64,000 nucleotides of DNA from Dimargaris cristalligena (Eukaryota > Kickxellomycota > Dimargaritomycetes > Dimargaritales > Dimargaritaceae), in the NCBI GenBank assembly GCA_027576995.1, contig JANBQC010000026.1:1-64000 (forward strand), read 5' to 3'. This document shows positions 9,074-20,672 of this stretch, piece by piece (within the stretch, counting starts at the first letter, position 1; each line of letters starts with the position of its first letter). Below the pieces are notes generated by a model. That model made no database searches. It worked only from the letters and a program-made list of their open reading frames with translations, and was not told the DNA's origin. Position numbers and translations under genes: made by a program.

Positions 9074-12000
9074 CTATTTTTCCACATCGTGTCTAAATGA
9101 TACGGTGGAATTGCGGTGGCGGGGGTGGTCGTTCAACGGGGATGGCTGGCGCTGAGGGACAATGTCTGAAGGAGAAAGATATGGGGAGCCACTGCGCGTG
9201 GTGGGATTCGAGTCCTCGCGCGCGGGAGGGGTGGAAGTCGGCTTGGGTGTCCCTTCCGCCCCGGGCTCTTCGAACCGCAGGGTGGGGTTCGTGGGTGGCC
9301 GCCGATCCATTTCGTCAATTTTAATTTCCAGGTACTGCGGGTCGTCATCGTCTCCATTATAATACTGAGAGGACTGTGACGAGCGTGACCCGTGTCGGTT
9401 ACGGTCGGCCTCAATCAAGGTCTCATGGATCGCATGGCGGGGTACGCTGGTGTAGTCCGGGCCCTTGGCCCCGACCGTGGCCTCGCCGGGGGGGAATGCT
9501 GGCCCACCCTCGTCACTCTCGTCGAGACGCTTCACTGAGGTGACCGTATACGAAGCATCATCACTCCCGTCGGGCCGCTGAATGACAATCTGCTGGCCGG
9601 ACCGGACCATGGGGAGGCGACTGACAAAATTACCAATCATGGAGTTGTTGGTCAGGGTACGGGTATTGATGCGGCTGCCCAAGTGGAAGAGGGGGATGGT
9701 CACACCGTGGACCAGCACCGAACTCATCACGACAAAGGTCACGATGGGGTAGATCACGTCGTAGGCCGGGGGGTTGATTTGGTGACTCTCCATATAACTG
9801 CGGGCCACCATGATGTAGTAAAGGGCCCCGACCCCAATGGGGCCGAACCAGCCAGCAAAGATGGCCTCCCGCCACGTTTTGACCGCGGGGATAAACTTAC
9901 AGAGGGCGATGAGAATGGGGAGGCGCCGGAAGATCAACACGCAAATCGCCGTCACAAAGAACCGCCACAGGTGCAGGTTCATGGACGGGATATTGAACAT
10001 GTTCCACGGAATAATGGTTCCAAAGTAAATGAAGAACGTTACATTGAACAACATATCAATCACCTCCTGTAGGTGGGCCTCCTTGGTTTCCTTGCGGAAC
10101 CAGTCGTCCCAGGCAAAAGCGGTACCGGCACAAAACACCGAAAGCAGGTCGTCACTGGCGATGAGACCCACCACACCCAGCAGGAATATGGTCAGGGCGA
10201 TGCTATAGGACAGGAACGATTCCTTATCAATGAGACACCGGCCCTCGGCGAGGTACAGGAGTTTGCGGGCACCATAGCCCACCACGGAGCCAATCACCAC
10301 CGATAGGAGGACTTCGTATGCCCAGGCCATATAGAACCACTTGCCAATAGCCTTACCCGTGTTGTCGGGGTAGATGAGCAGATAAAGGGCCAGGTAGAGA
10401 AGGGGGAACCCCAGGCCTGGAGGAGGAGAGAGAGAGAGAAGGAATGTAAGACAGCAAGGGGTTGGGGTTAAAAAGGGGTCGCGCTAGTCAAGTAAGGGAG
10501 TGGGATGGATGTATACAGGGAGCGTTGCAAAGGCCGGGGAGAGGGCAGGTACAGGCAGAGGTGTGAACTTACCATCGTTGGATCCACTTTCGGCCGCTAA
10601 AATATTACGGAGATTTTTGGGTACCCGCTTCTCAGCAAACCGACCCTTGATGACGGAGTTGGCCAAGATCTGGTAGCAGTCACGAATAAACGAGGGGAAA
10701 AGAGAGGGGCATTAATGATCACGAGATTAAGGGTGGGGGTGATATGCCCAATATGAGACTGGCTACCCCCCAATGGCCGGATAAAGAATGATCCTAAAAA
10801 CGGAAAAGGGAGATATATTTTGGGGGTAGAGGCACATTGTGGACTTACGGGATCAGTAGGAGTAATGCATGCGGCCACGACGAGTGAGTCAAGCTATATC
10901 CGGAATTGTTAAAAGAATACAATAGAGGCAGGTGGTCCGAATGGTTAGAGTTAGACAGTGCGGAGTTATGGAAGGTAGAGCAAAATAAAAATCAATCGGC
11001 CCAGCCATTCCACGGAATACATCACCGGGTAACGAAGGGGGGAGAGGCGTGGTGGCAGTGGGTAATAACTTTGGTAGAATATAAGTACTGTGTACCAGAA
11101 ACAAGTAGGCATATGGCGCACCTACCCATGGGAGTTGAAAAACTAAATGGATGATAATACCGGAGATTACCCACATGCAGCCCATGACGGGTAATAGAAG
11201 CATGAAGAGGGATTTCCATTCCTTGAATACGTAGGCTCTGGATTGGATGTGACGAGGTGAGGGGCAAGAAGGAAGCACATCAAAAATGTCAGACTCGCAG
11301 GAAGGGGAGAGAAGCGGGCAGTAGGCTCAATGGCAGCAGTATAATTATGTGGTGAGATAGGAGGGGGTACTTACTTTGGTAATTCGATACCGGCGGCCAT
11401 AACCTAAGTGCGGGTCAATGGTGGTAGAGATAGAGGGAGTTAGTTGGCAAGCCAAACAAGGCAAAGTTATATTATTATATTAGGTATGCGCTCAAGTGAC
11501 CAGGGGTTTCTGGAGGTTAGGGCGGTGATAATACACCCCCCCCAGAAAAAGAAGTATGGAGGGGTTAGTTAGAGGGTTAAGGCGCTCCATTCGACCCATC
11601 CCACTGAATCCGGGGGAGATCGTCAGGATGCAGGGCCATCTCATTGGAACGAAAATCAGCGCCAAATCAATGCAAGGCTAAGAAGACTGCACACTCATAA
11701 TCCTCGCTCTGTTCCGCTGAGACACCAATTCGACCATTTTTCTGATACCCAATGAGCAGTTAGGGGTGGGCGTTTCAACCTTCCCCATCTATAACCCCTT
11801 CCCCCCCCTCCATTCATCCACCAACGCCTCCCCCAGAAATAATAGGGGGAGCTTAATCGCCAAGGCCCCTGAAGAGGGCGATGAGTGGCTGGAGGAGGAG
11901 GAGGATGCAGGCCCCGCCGCGATTAGGAGAGAGAAATTTGGGGAAATCAGGGAAAGGAAGCTGGGGGGGGATTATCGTATCCACAAGACCGCCTTGATGG

Positions 12001-12763
12001 GTGTAGTAGGCCACAGAGAAGGAGAGGCGCGCCAAGAGCCATAATATACAGTCAGCCAGCCTCGTTTAGAGTGATGGACTTACCTGGAGGGCAATGACGT
12101 ACCGGGCGAATTCCTTGGTAAATGAATCAATGTCAAATAAATTAGAGGGGTCCACCAAGCCAATGCAGATGGGCCCGATAATAATACCATAAAGGGTTGC
12201 TACCACTGATACCCCGGAATTGAGGGGCATTACGGAATAGGTGGGCAATGACGACAAATTCCCCCGACCAAAATAGCATAGATTGCGATTAATAATAATG
12301 GATCGGTGTGATTATATAACAGCTGGGTTTAAATGGCCCAGACGGCCAAAGGGAAAGAGGGAGACAATCGCGGTCAGGGTTGAGTGGGAGGGGATTTTTC
12401 CGCGGATGGGACAAGGACCCGAGGGACATGATGGTCCACAATACCCGCGCTCTTTCTTGAATCACGGCCATTATCCCCCATTTGGAAAAGTGGGGATGAT
12501 AGGCCAGATTCAGTCCAAGAGGGGCAGGAGAGTGGCCAAATTGGGCCAGAGTGTCGAGTAAATTAGGCGTTCCCCGGGCGAGATAAATATGACCACAAGA
12601 CGCTACATGAAAATGATAAGAGGGACATATTGTACTTACAGGCTTCCGATAAAAACAGCCGCTCCTTAATGAACATGGAAACGAGGCCATAAATGATAAT
12701 GAACCCGCCCAACATGGCCGGAATGATGTTGGTCGGGACGGCGAGGACCAGGCTGGACGTCAT
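9074..12763 (-). CDS. NHA1: Plasma-membrane Na+(K+)/H+ antiporter, Nha1/Sod2 type
   Basis: A monovalent cation/proton antiporter of the fungal CPA1 family, exporting Na+ and K+ in exchange for protons at the plasma membrane. Seven exons fit in phase: 12763-12640, 12205-12084, 11403-11375, 11237-11126, 10893-10849, 10669-10573 and 10416-9074, giving 623 residues. Joined segments follow yeast Nha1 closely: YGLVSMFIKERLFLSEA, LVATLYGIIIGPICIG, VMAAGIELPKAYVFKEWKS, MLLLPVMGCMWVISG, DSLVVAACITPTDPILANSV, RFAEKRVPKNLRNILAAESG. The transport-essential acidic region is present (ASDDLLSVFCAGTAFAWDDWF), as is SWREAIFAGWFGPIGVGALYY. Exon 3 is only 29 nt. The cytosolic tail, about 200 residues and rich in Asp, Ser and Pro, is much shorter than the roughly 550-residue tail of yeast Nha1. 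A further intron may lie in the 5' leader near 13410. Confidence 0.93.
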
Positions 12764-14274
12764 GGCGGGCGATGAATGACGCAGGACCCGGGGCTGGTGG
12801 AGCAGCGGGTGGGAGACTATATGTATGGCGAATGAGTGAGTATGCAGTAATACAGGGCCTTCACGAGAAGGCAGGCCAGTGGAGCAATAGTAGTGCTTGG
12901 GGCTGGCAATCTAAAATTGGGAATGCGAAGGGCAGTAGTAGTGGGAAGTGCCGAAGAGTAAGGTATATGAGGGGTGTGAATAGAGTACAGGGAGAGGGGG
13001 TTTTAGGGTTCAGGGAATGCAGGAACCGGGAACAAGGAAGGATGAACACCCCGCAATCAGTAAGAAACATTAATAAACACAAAAAAGTAAGTGGTGGTAA
13101 CATACGGAAGAAGAGGAAGGAAGAGGAAGGAGGGAGGGGGGAGAGTGGGTGATATATTCCAAACAACCCAAGTAAAAGGAGTGAAGTGAGCATATAGCCA
13201 AGGTCTGGCGGTTTAGTAAGGGTTGACCACAAGAATGTATGCATTCATATCGCGGGGGGAGTGAAGTTCGGGGGAAAGAGAGAGCAGCAGTCTTCTCCTC
13301 GACACTTGACCCCTCCGCCTATATAGAAGGAATTTTACTGTAAGGGGGGAAGGAAAGGAGGGTTAGTTATTAAAAACTACACCTATCCAAAGGGGCAAAG
13401 GACTTACCGTTTGTGGCGAAGCGGGCGTTTAGACTCGGCCGGGGAACGCGTAAATTAATACAGGATAATAATAAAGGAACCCTAAGGCTGGTGGTGAAAA
13501 CGATAGGCAGAGAGAGATGAAATATCAAAGCAGAGAGACCCACGCGACCAAACTGACAAGAGACAAATAACCGGGGCAGGTCGGGGGTATTTATATGCTG
13601 GAGTGGGCCACAACCCTCCCTCCCCTAAACCAACGACTGCACGCCCCCCGGTTCGTCATCGTTACGGTGGCGTGCTGCTCCTGGGCGGGTCCCGTTGCTA
13701 GCCTTTATTCTCTGTGGGGGAAGGAGGAGTTGTTGTTGTACAAATGTACCACTACTGTTAGTCAATAATATACTCTCTTTCTCGCCCTTGCCCAACAACT
13801 TGTTAGGATTAGTTAAGAGGGATTGGGATGCAGCCGCAGATGCACGGCGACGGGTACAGCCAATGGAGAAAATTCCGTCCCCAACAACCACCCCCGGCGG
13901 CTGCTGTTTATAGCAACCGCCGCTTGACACTTGGTTTATTAGTGCTGCTGTAACATAATAATACAACTACCCAAACTGGCCGATTAGATAGAGAAAGTGG
14001 GTCCGTTGAGGTTGAGGTGGCGAATTATATAGGGTTGGTCGTTTGGAGCTGCTAGTATAGTGGTGGTAGTGGAGGTGACTCACTCCCCCGTTGAGATCAC
14101 CGCCGTCTCGAAGGTGTACAATCCCCACTCCCTCCCATAGTTCACCCTTCTATAATCAGCTAAACTTCGATGCCCAGTTGCATTGTCGGGTCGGATTATT
14201 ACCCGCAACAGACAAAGGTTGGTTTTTTCTGCATTGATTCTAAGCAACTTCGACTGATACAGCTAGCTGGGCAT

Positions 14275-14314
14275 ACGACTACGACTACTGCTACTGCTAC
14301 TACTACTGCTACTG

Positions 14315-14391
<77 letters not shown>

Positions 14392-14458
14392 GCTACTACT
14401 ACTACTACTGCTACTGCTACTACTGCTACTACTGCTACTACTGCTACTACTACTACTA
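14275..14458. repeat. Interrupted (ACT)n trinucleotide microsatellite
   Basis: About 184 bp of near-perfect ACT units with scattered ACG and GCT variants toward both ends and a pure core around 14320-14390. In one plus-strand frame it would read poly-Thr, and on the minus strand poly-Ser, but no credible gene surrounds it. The variant units at the ends suggest an older array that is decaying outside a younger pure core. Confidence 0.9.
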
Positions 14459-15869
14459 GCTGGCCTTTTCTGCGCAGGCCGGTCCGTCAATACAAAGAGG
14501 GGCCATCGTCGCCCACCACAGCCCATCGTTATACTCAGTCGATGCACACTACTAGGCTAAAATCTCGCACGCCGTGACTTGCAAGTAGTGGTCTATTTTA
14601 TCACTGGCACTGCAAGGAGGAGGTAATACATTCACACGGCTGAAATTCCGATTCCCCCTCGTGTTGCTGAATTGTTGGTTTCCTTCCCAACTAAATACGC
14701 TTGCGGGATTCCCCACAGCACCGGTCCCCAGACCCTCCGGAATGATCCGACCTTATAACCTTATCAGATGACCAGGCACACCCATCCCTGGTTGCAGTAA
14801 CCGTCGACCCAAGCTTCGCGCGTCCAAATTCCACGGCCCTCACCAGTCACGAGCTCAGCGGGCGTTGGCCATATCCCTAGTTTTCTTACTTCAATTATTA
14901 TTATTATTATTTAAAAAACGAGAAAAAAAAACACCTCCAGAATTAAGGTAACATCGGGATATGGAATTAGTCATCAATGGCACGCTGCCTTTCCATTGTC
15001 CCCTGCTGCACTCGTTGGAAATTGGCATCATTGTTTAATCTTGTGCGACCAGCCGAAGTAGTACCAGGCCAACCGTAGGGGCTGATGGGTGCCTGGACTA
15101 ACCATCGAACTCTCCTCAGTCGAGCAACTGTACTTTGCAGAAATGATTGACAATCACACTAAAAAAGCAATTGGGTGCCAGTCCACACGCCACATTAACG
15201 AGCCAAAACACCCCTCAGTTCGCTGGTCATCATTATCACAGATATCCAGCCCAACCCTACACCCACCAGTCAAAATAACAACCACATAATTGCCCCGCCT
15301 TTATTTAAATAAAAATAAAAATTAAGCATCAGTCGGGAGGACAGCGTATTCGACAAACTCGCTGTAGTTCCGGATGGCAGGGTTGTACTATTTTTAAGGA
15401 AAGTGGCTCGCTTTCCTCAGAGGCCGAATAATTTAACAATATCTACCAAATCTATCCATTGTTTCAACCATATTACCTGCACGATTTTTCCGACTTTCCG
15501 ACGTATGAGCAACGCACATTAGAAATGGGGGGTTTCACAGATTATCGGGTCGGGCTCGGTTCCGCAATGATAAATGTCCTCCCTCTTCATGTATATATAT
15601 ATATCTATATCTATATCCATTAGTTCCCAAATTCAATAATGCATCGCCCAATTCAAAAATATGGCCCGACTAGTCCACCCGTCTCACTCACGAGTCAAGT
15701 CACATGCATGGGGTTCACAGTGGATATTTGGCCCAATCCCACAGTCACCAGGTAATCGGCCCAATCCAGTAAGAAAGAGGCCAGCAAGTAGTTTACTGGA
15801 CTTTATTCGCCTCACTGCATCCACCCAAATAGAGTATAGGCCACCACTGTAAAGGATTGAAGTTAATTT

Positions 15870-15875
15870 TTTATT
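15870..15875 (-). terminator. Putative poly(A) signal of the PPP4R2-like gene
   Basis: The minus strand reads AATAAA about 110 nt past the stop codon at 15985. Confidence 0.35.
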
Positions 15876-15984
15876 TTCTAAAAAAAGCAATGATTAATCA
15901 CTCACAACCACTCTCTATAAACGCTAAAAGGCACCCTTTTAAAAAACAGAGCAAATACCGGACACTTCGTACCTCTTCAATTGA

Positions 15985-17431
15985 TTAGTTGTGGTCCGTT
16001 TCCATTGAATCGGCATCGTCCCCGACATCCATATCAGAGGTGGCATCGGCCATGGTCACCGCCATAGGTAGGTCCGTCTCGGCGGTGTCCTCGTTCATAA
16101 ATGATGGACCAGGGTCCGTCTCGAGTTGCATAGTGGACTTGTCTAGGGGTTCCGCTGAATTGGAATAGTGGGTATGCATGGGCAAGTCTTCCTGCATGAG
16201 AGTGGGGTCGGCGGTATCATCCGTGCCAATATCCATGTGAATCGGAGATGCGGGTTGGAGCTCTTGTGGGGGTGCGGGTTGTATCTCCGAGCAACTAGAG
16301 GGTGCAGGCGGACTACCCATGGCCGGGATTATTCCAGAGGGAATTGGGCCAAGCTCAGGTTCAGACTCGGGTTCAGGTTCAGGTTTGGGTGTGGGTAGGA
16401 GTGGTGGGGAGGGGGTTCGCGTATCCGAGCTGGGGGCCATGGGCGTTGGGGCGTCGACCAGGGACAGTGTCGTCGCTATTGGATCGGGGGGCGCATCCGG
16501 GGTTTCGGCCACCGGAGCATTCGTGGCGGCAGCAGCGGTCACTGGTGCGTCAGCGGGGGGCTCCACCGCCGGGCTCGGTGGGATAGATGATACCTCCTCC
16601 GGGCCGGGCGACTCCGTCAGTGGTTCGGCAGAAGTATCCGCCTTGTCCGACGCTTCAGCCGAGGCATCCGGAGATTTCGGTGGTGCACCCGCCGGGCTGT
16701 GGGAGGGTGACCGTGGGGGGGACGCGTGGCCGTTGATGGGTCCACTCCTAGTGTCTACGGTCGAAGTCACTAAAATCACCTTTTCCAGTGCCCGCAGGTA
16801 TTTAAGCGGGGTTTTGTGCTGACCCACATGGATAGTAAGTAGTTCGCAGATTCGTTGGATGGTAAATGGAGGACCGGTAAACTCCGACAGCAGCGCGGCG
16901 AACCGCTCCACTTGCGCCGTTACATCCCGCCGCTGTTCCGCCCGCTCTTCGGGTTTCAAATTCGGTAGCTGGTCAAGCTTGCGACCGAGGGCCTGGTGCA
17001 TTTCATCAACGATGAAGGTTTGGAGGGTCGCCCACTCCACATGTCGGGTTATATTGGTTTCGGCGATTTCCAGTAACTGGCGCTGGGCCTCTGTTTGGGT
17101 AGTTAACGGCAGTGGGGGGGAGGATAAAATAACACGGAATGAGAAAGGCAGGTGCTAGGCTAGTACGGCGCATTTTCCCCCCATTGTCCCAGCAACCAGG
17201 TGATAGCCGTGGGCAGCGGAAGGGCGGGTCCGCTGTCTCCGCGTAAAACCAAGAATTTATATACCTACCGGTGGGTTCGGCGGGCTCGGAAGCAGGCGAG
17301 TGGTCAGGCGTGGTGTTTGCGCCCCCGTCGGTAGACTCGGGCTCGTCAGTGGGTGGCGGTGTGAGGATGGGATCGACCTGAGCCGGCTCGATTGAGCCAG
17401 GGCTCGAGGGAACCGGGGCGCTGTCGGTCAT
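15985..17431 (-). CDS. Protein phosphatase 4 regulatory subunit 2 (PPP4R2-like)
   Basis: Core regulatory subunit of the PP4 phosphatase complex, which in fungi and animals acts in DNA-damage recovery and centrosome/spindle functions. Two exons join in phase: 17431-17269 and 17090-15985 (178-nt intron, donor GTAGGT, acceptor AAACAG), giving 422 residues. Residues 1-55 are acidic and Pro-rich. The PPP4R2 domain follows: EAQRQLLEIAETNITRHVEW, LKPEERAEQRRDVTAQVERF, GPPFTIQRICELLT, then HKTPLKYLRALEKVILVTS, which matches the family's FTIQRxCELL and FLRxxEK motifs. The remaining 250 residues are low-complexity Pro/Ala/Thr/Ser and acidic, ending with several Met-Asp-rich repeats, as in the disordered acidic tails of this family. 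An upstream in-frame ATG at 17494 would add 21 residues. Confidence 0.85.
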
Positions 17432-17494
17432 GTCACGATGGTGCCAAACAGGGAGCCGATGATGGGGCGGAAGAAAGAGGGGGGCGTTGCTCAA

Positions 17495-18393
17495 CTACTC
17501 GACAAGGCGAGGGGGAGAAACAGAACCAGATGAAGGGAATAATAAATTGGAAGTACTGGATAATAGAGTTGCAGGGGGAGGAGTTTGGAAAGAACTGACC
17601 GCGCCTCGATGCATGGACTACCACTAGTGGGATAGGCACATCTCTCCACGAGACTAGCCGTGGACCTTTTCGTGGGGCAGGTATCCCCTCTACCAAGGCT
17701 TAGGGAATTGCGCAAGGAGCCCACCACTAATCCCCGAACTAGGAAGAGGCCGAGGACTTCTTGAATTCCAACATTACAGTGTGGAGGTGGTCTCCGTTAC
17801 GGGCATTTGGCCACCTTTGTTTTCCAGGGACCCTTCCTGTTTCTAGGAGTACCGGCGGTAAGGGAATAGGGCCCATGTCATTTGGGCATCTCTCCTTGCG
17901 CGAGTTTTTTATATTAGACGCGGTGTTGATTGTTTATTGACTCCAAGTATTGTCCCAGCCACTCCACTGGAGCTGAGTAGCAATGCCCAACTGATTGCCA
18001 TCCCTCCCATAGGCCTAAACTCCGTGCCCTTACTACACCCCTCTCCCCTATTTAAACGATGACATCTCCGTTGAATGGTTTAATCAATGTATTATTTTCG
18101 TCAGCGTACATTATGCAAGTGAGAAGAAGGCGGGCCGGGCAACCCCTAAGTTATAGAAAAGCGCTCTCTGGAGGTAAACACGCCCATACTAGTCATACGC
18201 CGGTTCCACGAATGCCGTCCGAGCCGGGCTAGACAGGGGCCGTGGATCCTTTCCCCATTTTTACAGGCACTCCAAGCAGGCGACATTGGCCTAGGGGCCC
18301 CACGGATGGACCAATCTGGGATACAGGAACGCGGGGTGGCTGGCCGCGGGCTACCTGGCATGTCGGCGGCTAGTAAGATGGGGAGGTCTTCCA
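17495..18393. other. Intergenic spacer
   Basis: About 900 bp between two minus-strand genes. No gene or clear motif is seen; short minus-strand frames near 17433-17727 and 18146-18394 lack any recognisable feature. Confidence 0.45.
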
Positions 18394-20066
18394 CTACTCG
18401 TCAGTAGTGAGCAAAACATCGTTTTCGTCAAAGACCAGGAGCCCTGCCTCTAGGTTATCAATGAGCAAGGCCAGGCGCTGCTTCGAAATATCTTCTTTCT
18501 GTAGAACAATAATCGGAAAACATAAAACAAACAATACCACAGCCATACATGGGTTATTGGGAGCGGGAACAATTGAGCACATTCCTTCTAAAAATAGTAC
18601 ACCACTCTGACCGGGGTTTACATACATCCCGCCGCCCTTTCCGACGAGCACTTCCACGAAAACCCCATCCTGGGCAAAGCTACCTACCTGACGCAGTTGG
18701 TCCAATTCGTCGCCAAAGATTTCCGTCATTTGAGCCATGTAATAGTCGCGGAAGCTAGTTTGGGATTTGTGGGCAATATCGGCAAAGGCACCCGCCACAT
18801 CGACAAAGCTCTATTGGGACATGCATCCATAGCGAAGGGGATAAGGGAAAACAGTGGCCAATGTGATGGGGAAATGAGATAGGGTGAACCTGGAGGGCAA
18901 AGCGGGGGGGCAAGGTCACGGTCAGATAAGTGGTAGATACAGGGGGGCGTGGTCTTACGTGGAAGCTCAGTAGAGACCGGGCCAGAACGAGTGGCTCGAG
19001 CAGCCGGCTGGAGACACGGGCCACATCCCACCAAAGGTGGGGTGGGAAGATGGTCTGGTCAAACTTAACAGGACGCTATCGAAATTAGGGTCAGGTTCAT
19101 CAAAGCGGGGGATAGGAAGGTGTATGGTGGTAAGTCGCAAGTGGAAATCAAGGTTAAGCGCGGGCTCTAAATGCCGCCAAACCCAGCCAGTCGGGGGGAG
19201 GGGCGCTCCTTCACGGGAAATCCACAGCTGGTGTGGCTATTAAAATTGGTGGCGAATGTGTGGAATAGGGGGTTGGTGAGGTTAGGGTTACCTGATCTGC
19301 GGCGGGACGAGCAGTCCCGTCCTGGGTACCATCTATGGTATGCAGTTCGGCCGAGACTTGGGCAATACGGCTCATCATCTGTAGAAGCTTGGGTGCAACG
19401 ATACGATCAGTTGATACTTGTTCGAAACCTGCAAGAATGATTTCCAAGGGAGGTGGGTTAAAAATAGAACGGTATATACATAGATCCACCAAAAGGTAAT
19501 TAAACAATTTAAGATCTTGCCCGAAACTTGCGGTAGACAGAAGCCGGATAACCATGGGCACCCACGGCAGGGGGGTGTATCTCGGGAATGGGTTATTTAC
19601 CTTGGGCTACAACGTCGAGGGCTTCATGGAAGCGATTACCAGAGACCGAGTCTTCAGTCGATGCGGCAGATGAAATGGTGGTATTGAGTAGTTGATCAAA
19701 ATTGGCGTCCAAATGCTGGGCGATTAGGGCCAGTTGGGCGGTGATTCGGCTTTCCGATTGCGCATCGGTGACATCAATTTGCGATGGGCCGTTGTCAATA
19801 TCCATGGCATCGTCTGACCGACCTATGGGTAGTGATCATAGGTGATTTTATATAACATATTAGCTAGCTAATCGTTCCAATATCAGGCGCAGCAGGCCGA
19901 CAGGGCTCCGGGATATAATAGCGAGCCGTACAACTGTACATAGACAACACAATAGCCGACACAAGTAGTAACGAAGGATTTTTTTAAAAAATAAAAAGAA
20001 TTGAAAGAACATCAGCCGAGACTACTTACCCTTGGTTGGTGGTGGGTGGGCTTTGCGGCTGACCAT
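18394..20066 (-). CDS. Small protein with a ribosome-assembly protein 3 (Rsa3)-like C-terminus
   Basis: Six exons join in phase: 20066-20030, 19822-19601, 19428-19292, 19063-18959, 18810-18688 and 18498-18394, giving about 242 residues. The start is uncertain: the first exon (MVSRKAHPPPTKG) splices in frame, but an internal ATG at 19805 is also possible. The C-terminal 60 residues, SFRDYYMAQMTEIFGDELDQ through LALLIDNLEAGLLVFDENDV, follow the pattern I know from yeast Rsa3: a helix ending GD-D/E-I/L-x-x-LR, then LxxLxxxLxxGxxxFD. Rsa3 is a nucleolar factor of 60S ribosome assembly. The N-terminal 170 residues are mainly helical and resemble nothing I recognise, so the whole could be another family. 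The intron at 19291-19064 is 228 nt and hides an open stretch (about 19240-19070) that might be an alternative exon. Confidence 0.5.
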
Positions 20067-20377
20067 TGTAATACTAGAGTAAAGGGAATTCGGACGGGGT
20101 CGAATGCAAACGAGGAATGAATTGAGTTGGGCCGGCTGAGGATAACGAACTGGGAATAGGACGGGGGCGAAAGGAACGCAGATATGGCATGTGCATGCGT
20201 TCGTTTAGAGGGTAGGAATTGGGATTGGAGCAAACGGACCAAGTTTGGAGGGCCATAAAAAAAAATACCAAAAGAGGGGACGGATGGTTTGAAGGGGATG
20301 GGAATACTATGGAGGAGAAGCGACTAAGCGGTTAAAAGTGAAAAGGCTGAATTAGCTGAGGCCCGGCCAACTAAGGG

Positions 20378-20383
20378 CACGTG
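20378..20383. promoter_or_regulatory. CACGTG E-box in a divergent promoter
   Basis: The palindrome CACGTG, followed by ATC, lies between the divergent Rsa3-like and TBL1-like genes, about 300 bp from each start. Such sites bind bHLH factors (Cbf1, Pho4, USF families). One occurrence has limited weight. Confidence 0.25.
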
Positions 20384-20672
20384 ATCCGGAGGTAGGGCAG
20401 TAGTGGCCGCTCATTGATATAGCTAGAGGGGGGATGCCACCAACCAACTGACCAGCTTGGTTCACGCGTTTGGCAAACACCCCTCATTCGGATTGGATTA
20501 GAGGACATCGTGTGCCATTCGACGGGGTCTGGAACAACCTTTTGGTTGCATGTTCGTCAGTCCATCTAGTTCATTCCATTCCACTTTACTACATCCACTT
20601 TCCCTTGTTTACTCTCCTTAGCCTCACCCTTCTACCTACCTACCCCGTTGGACGCGCCCCCCCTAATAACCC

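Larger units (their letters stand above)
12764..15984. other. Intergenic region with simple repeats
   Basis: About 3.2 kb with no supported gene. The first 600 bp are probably the leader and promoter of the antiporter gene: a GTAAGT-like donor on the minus strand near 13410 suggests a 5' UTR intron, and GAGGGTTAG occurs near 13359. An ACT repeat lies at 14275-14458 and an ATT run near 14894-14912. Short frames at 13625-13966 and 14170-14577 are not credible as genes; the second is mostly the repeat. Confidence 0.5.

Noticed and set aside
9200..9220. A tRNA B-box-like sequence GATTCGAGTCC
   Set aside because: It lies inside the antiporter coding exon, and no A-box or cloverleaf could be drawn around it.
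14170..14577. A Thr-repeat protein (or Ser-repeat protein on the other strand)
   Set aside because: The frame is open only because the ACT repeat has no stop in any of its frames; the flanks have no coding character.
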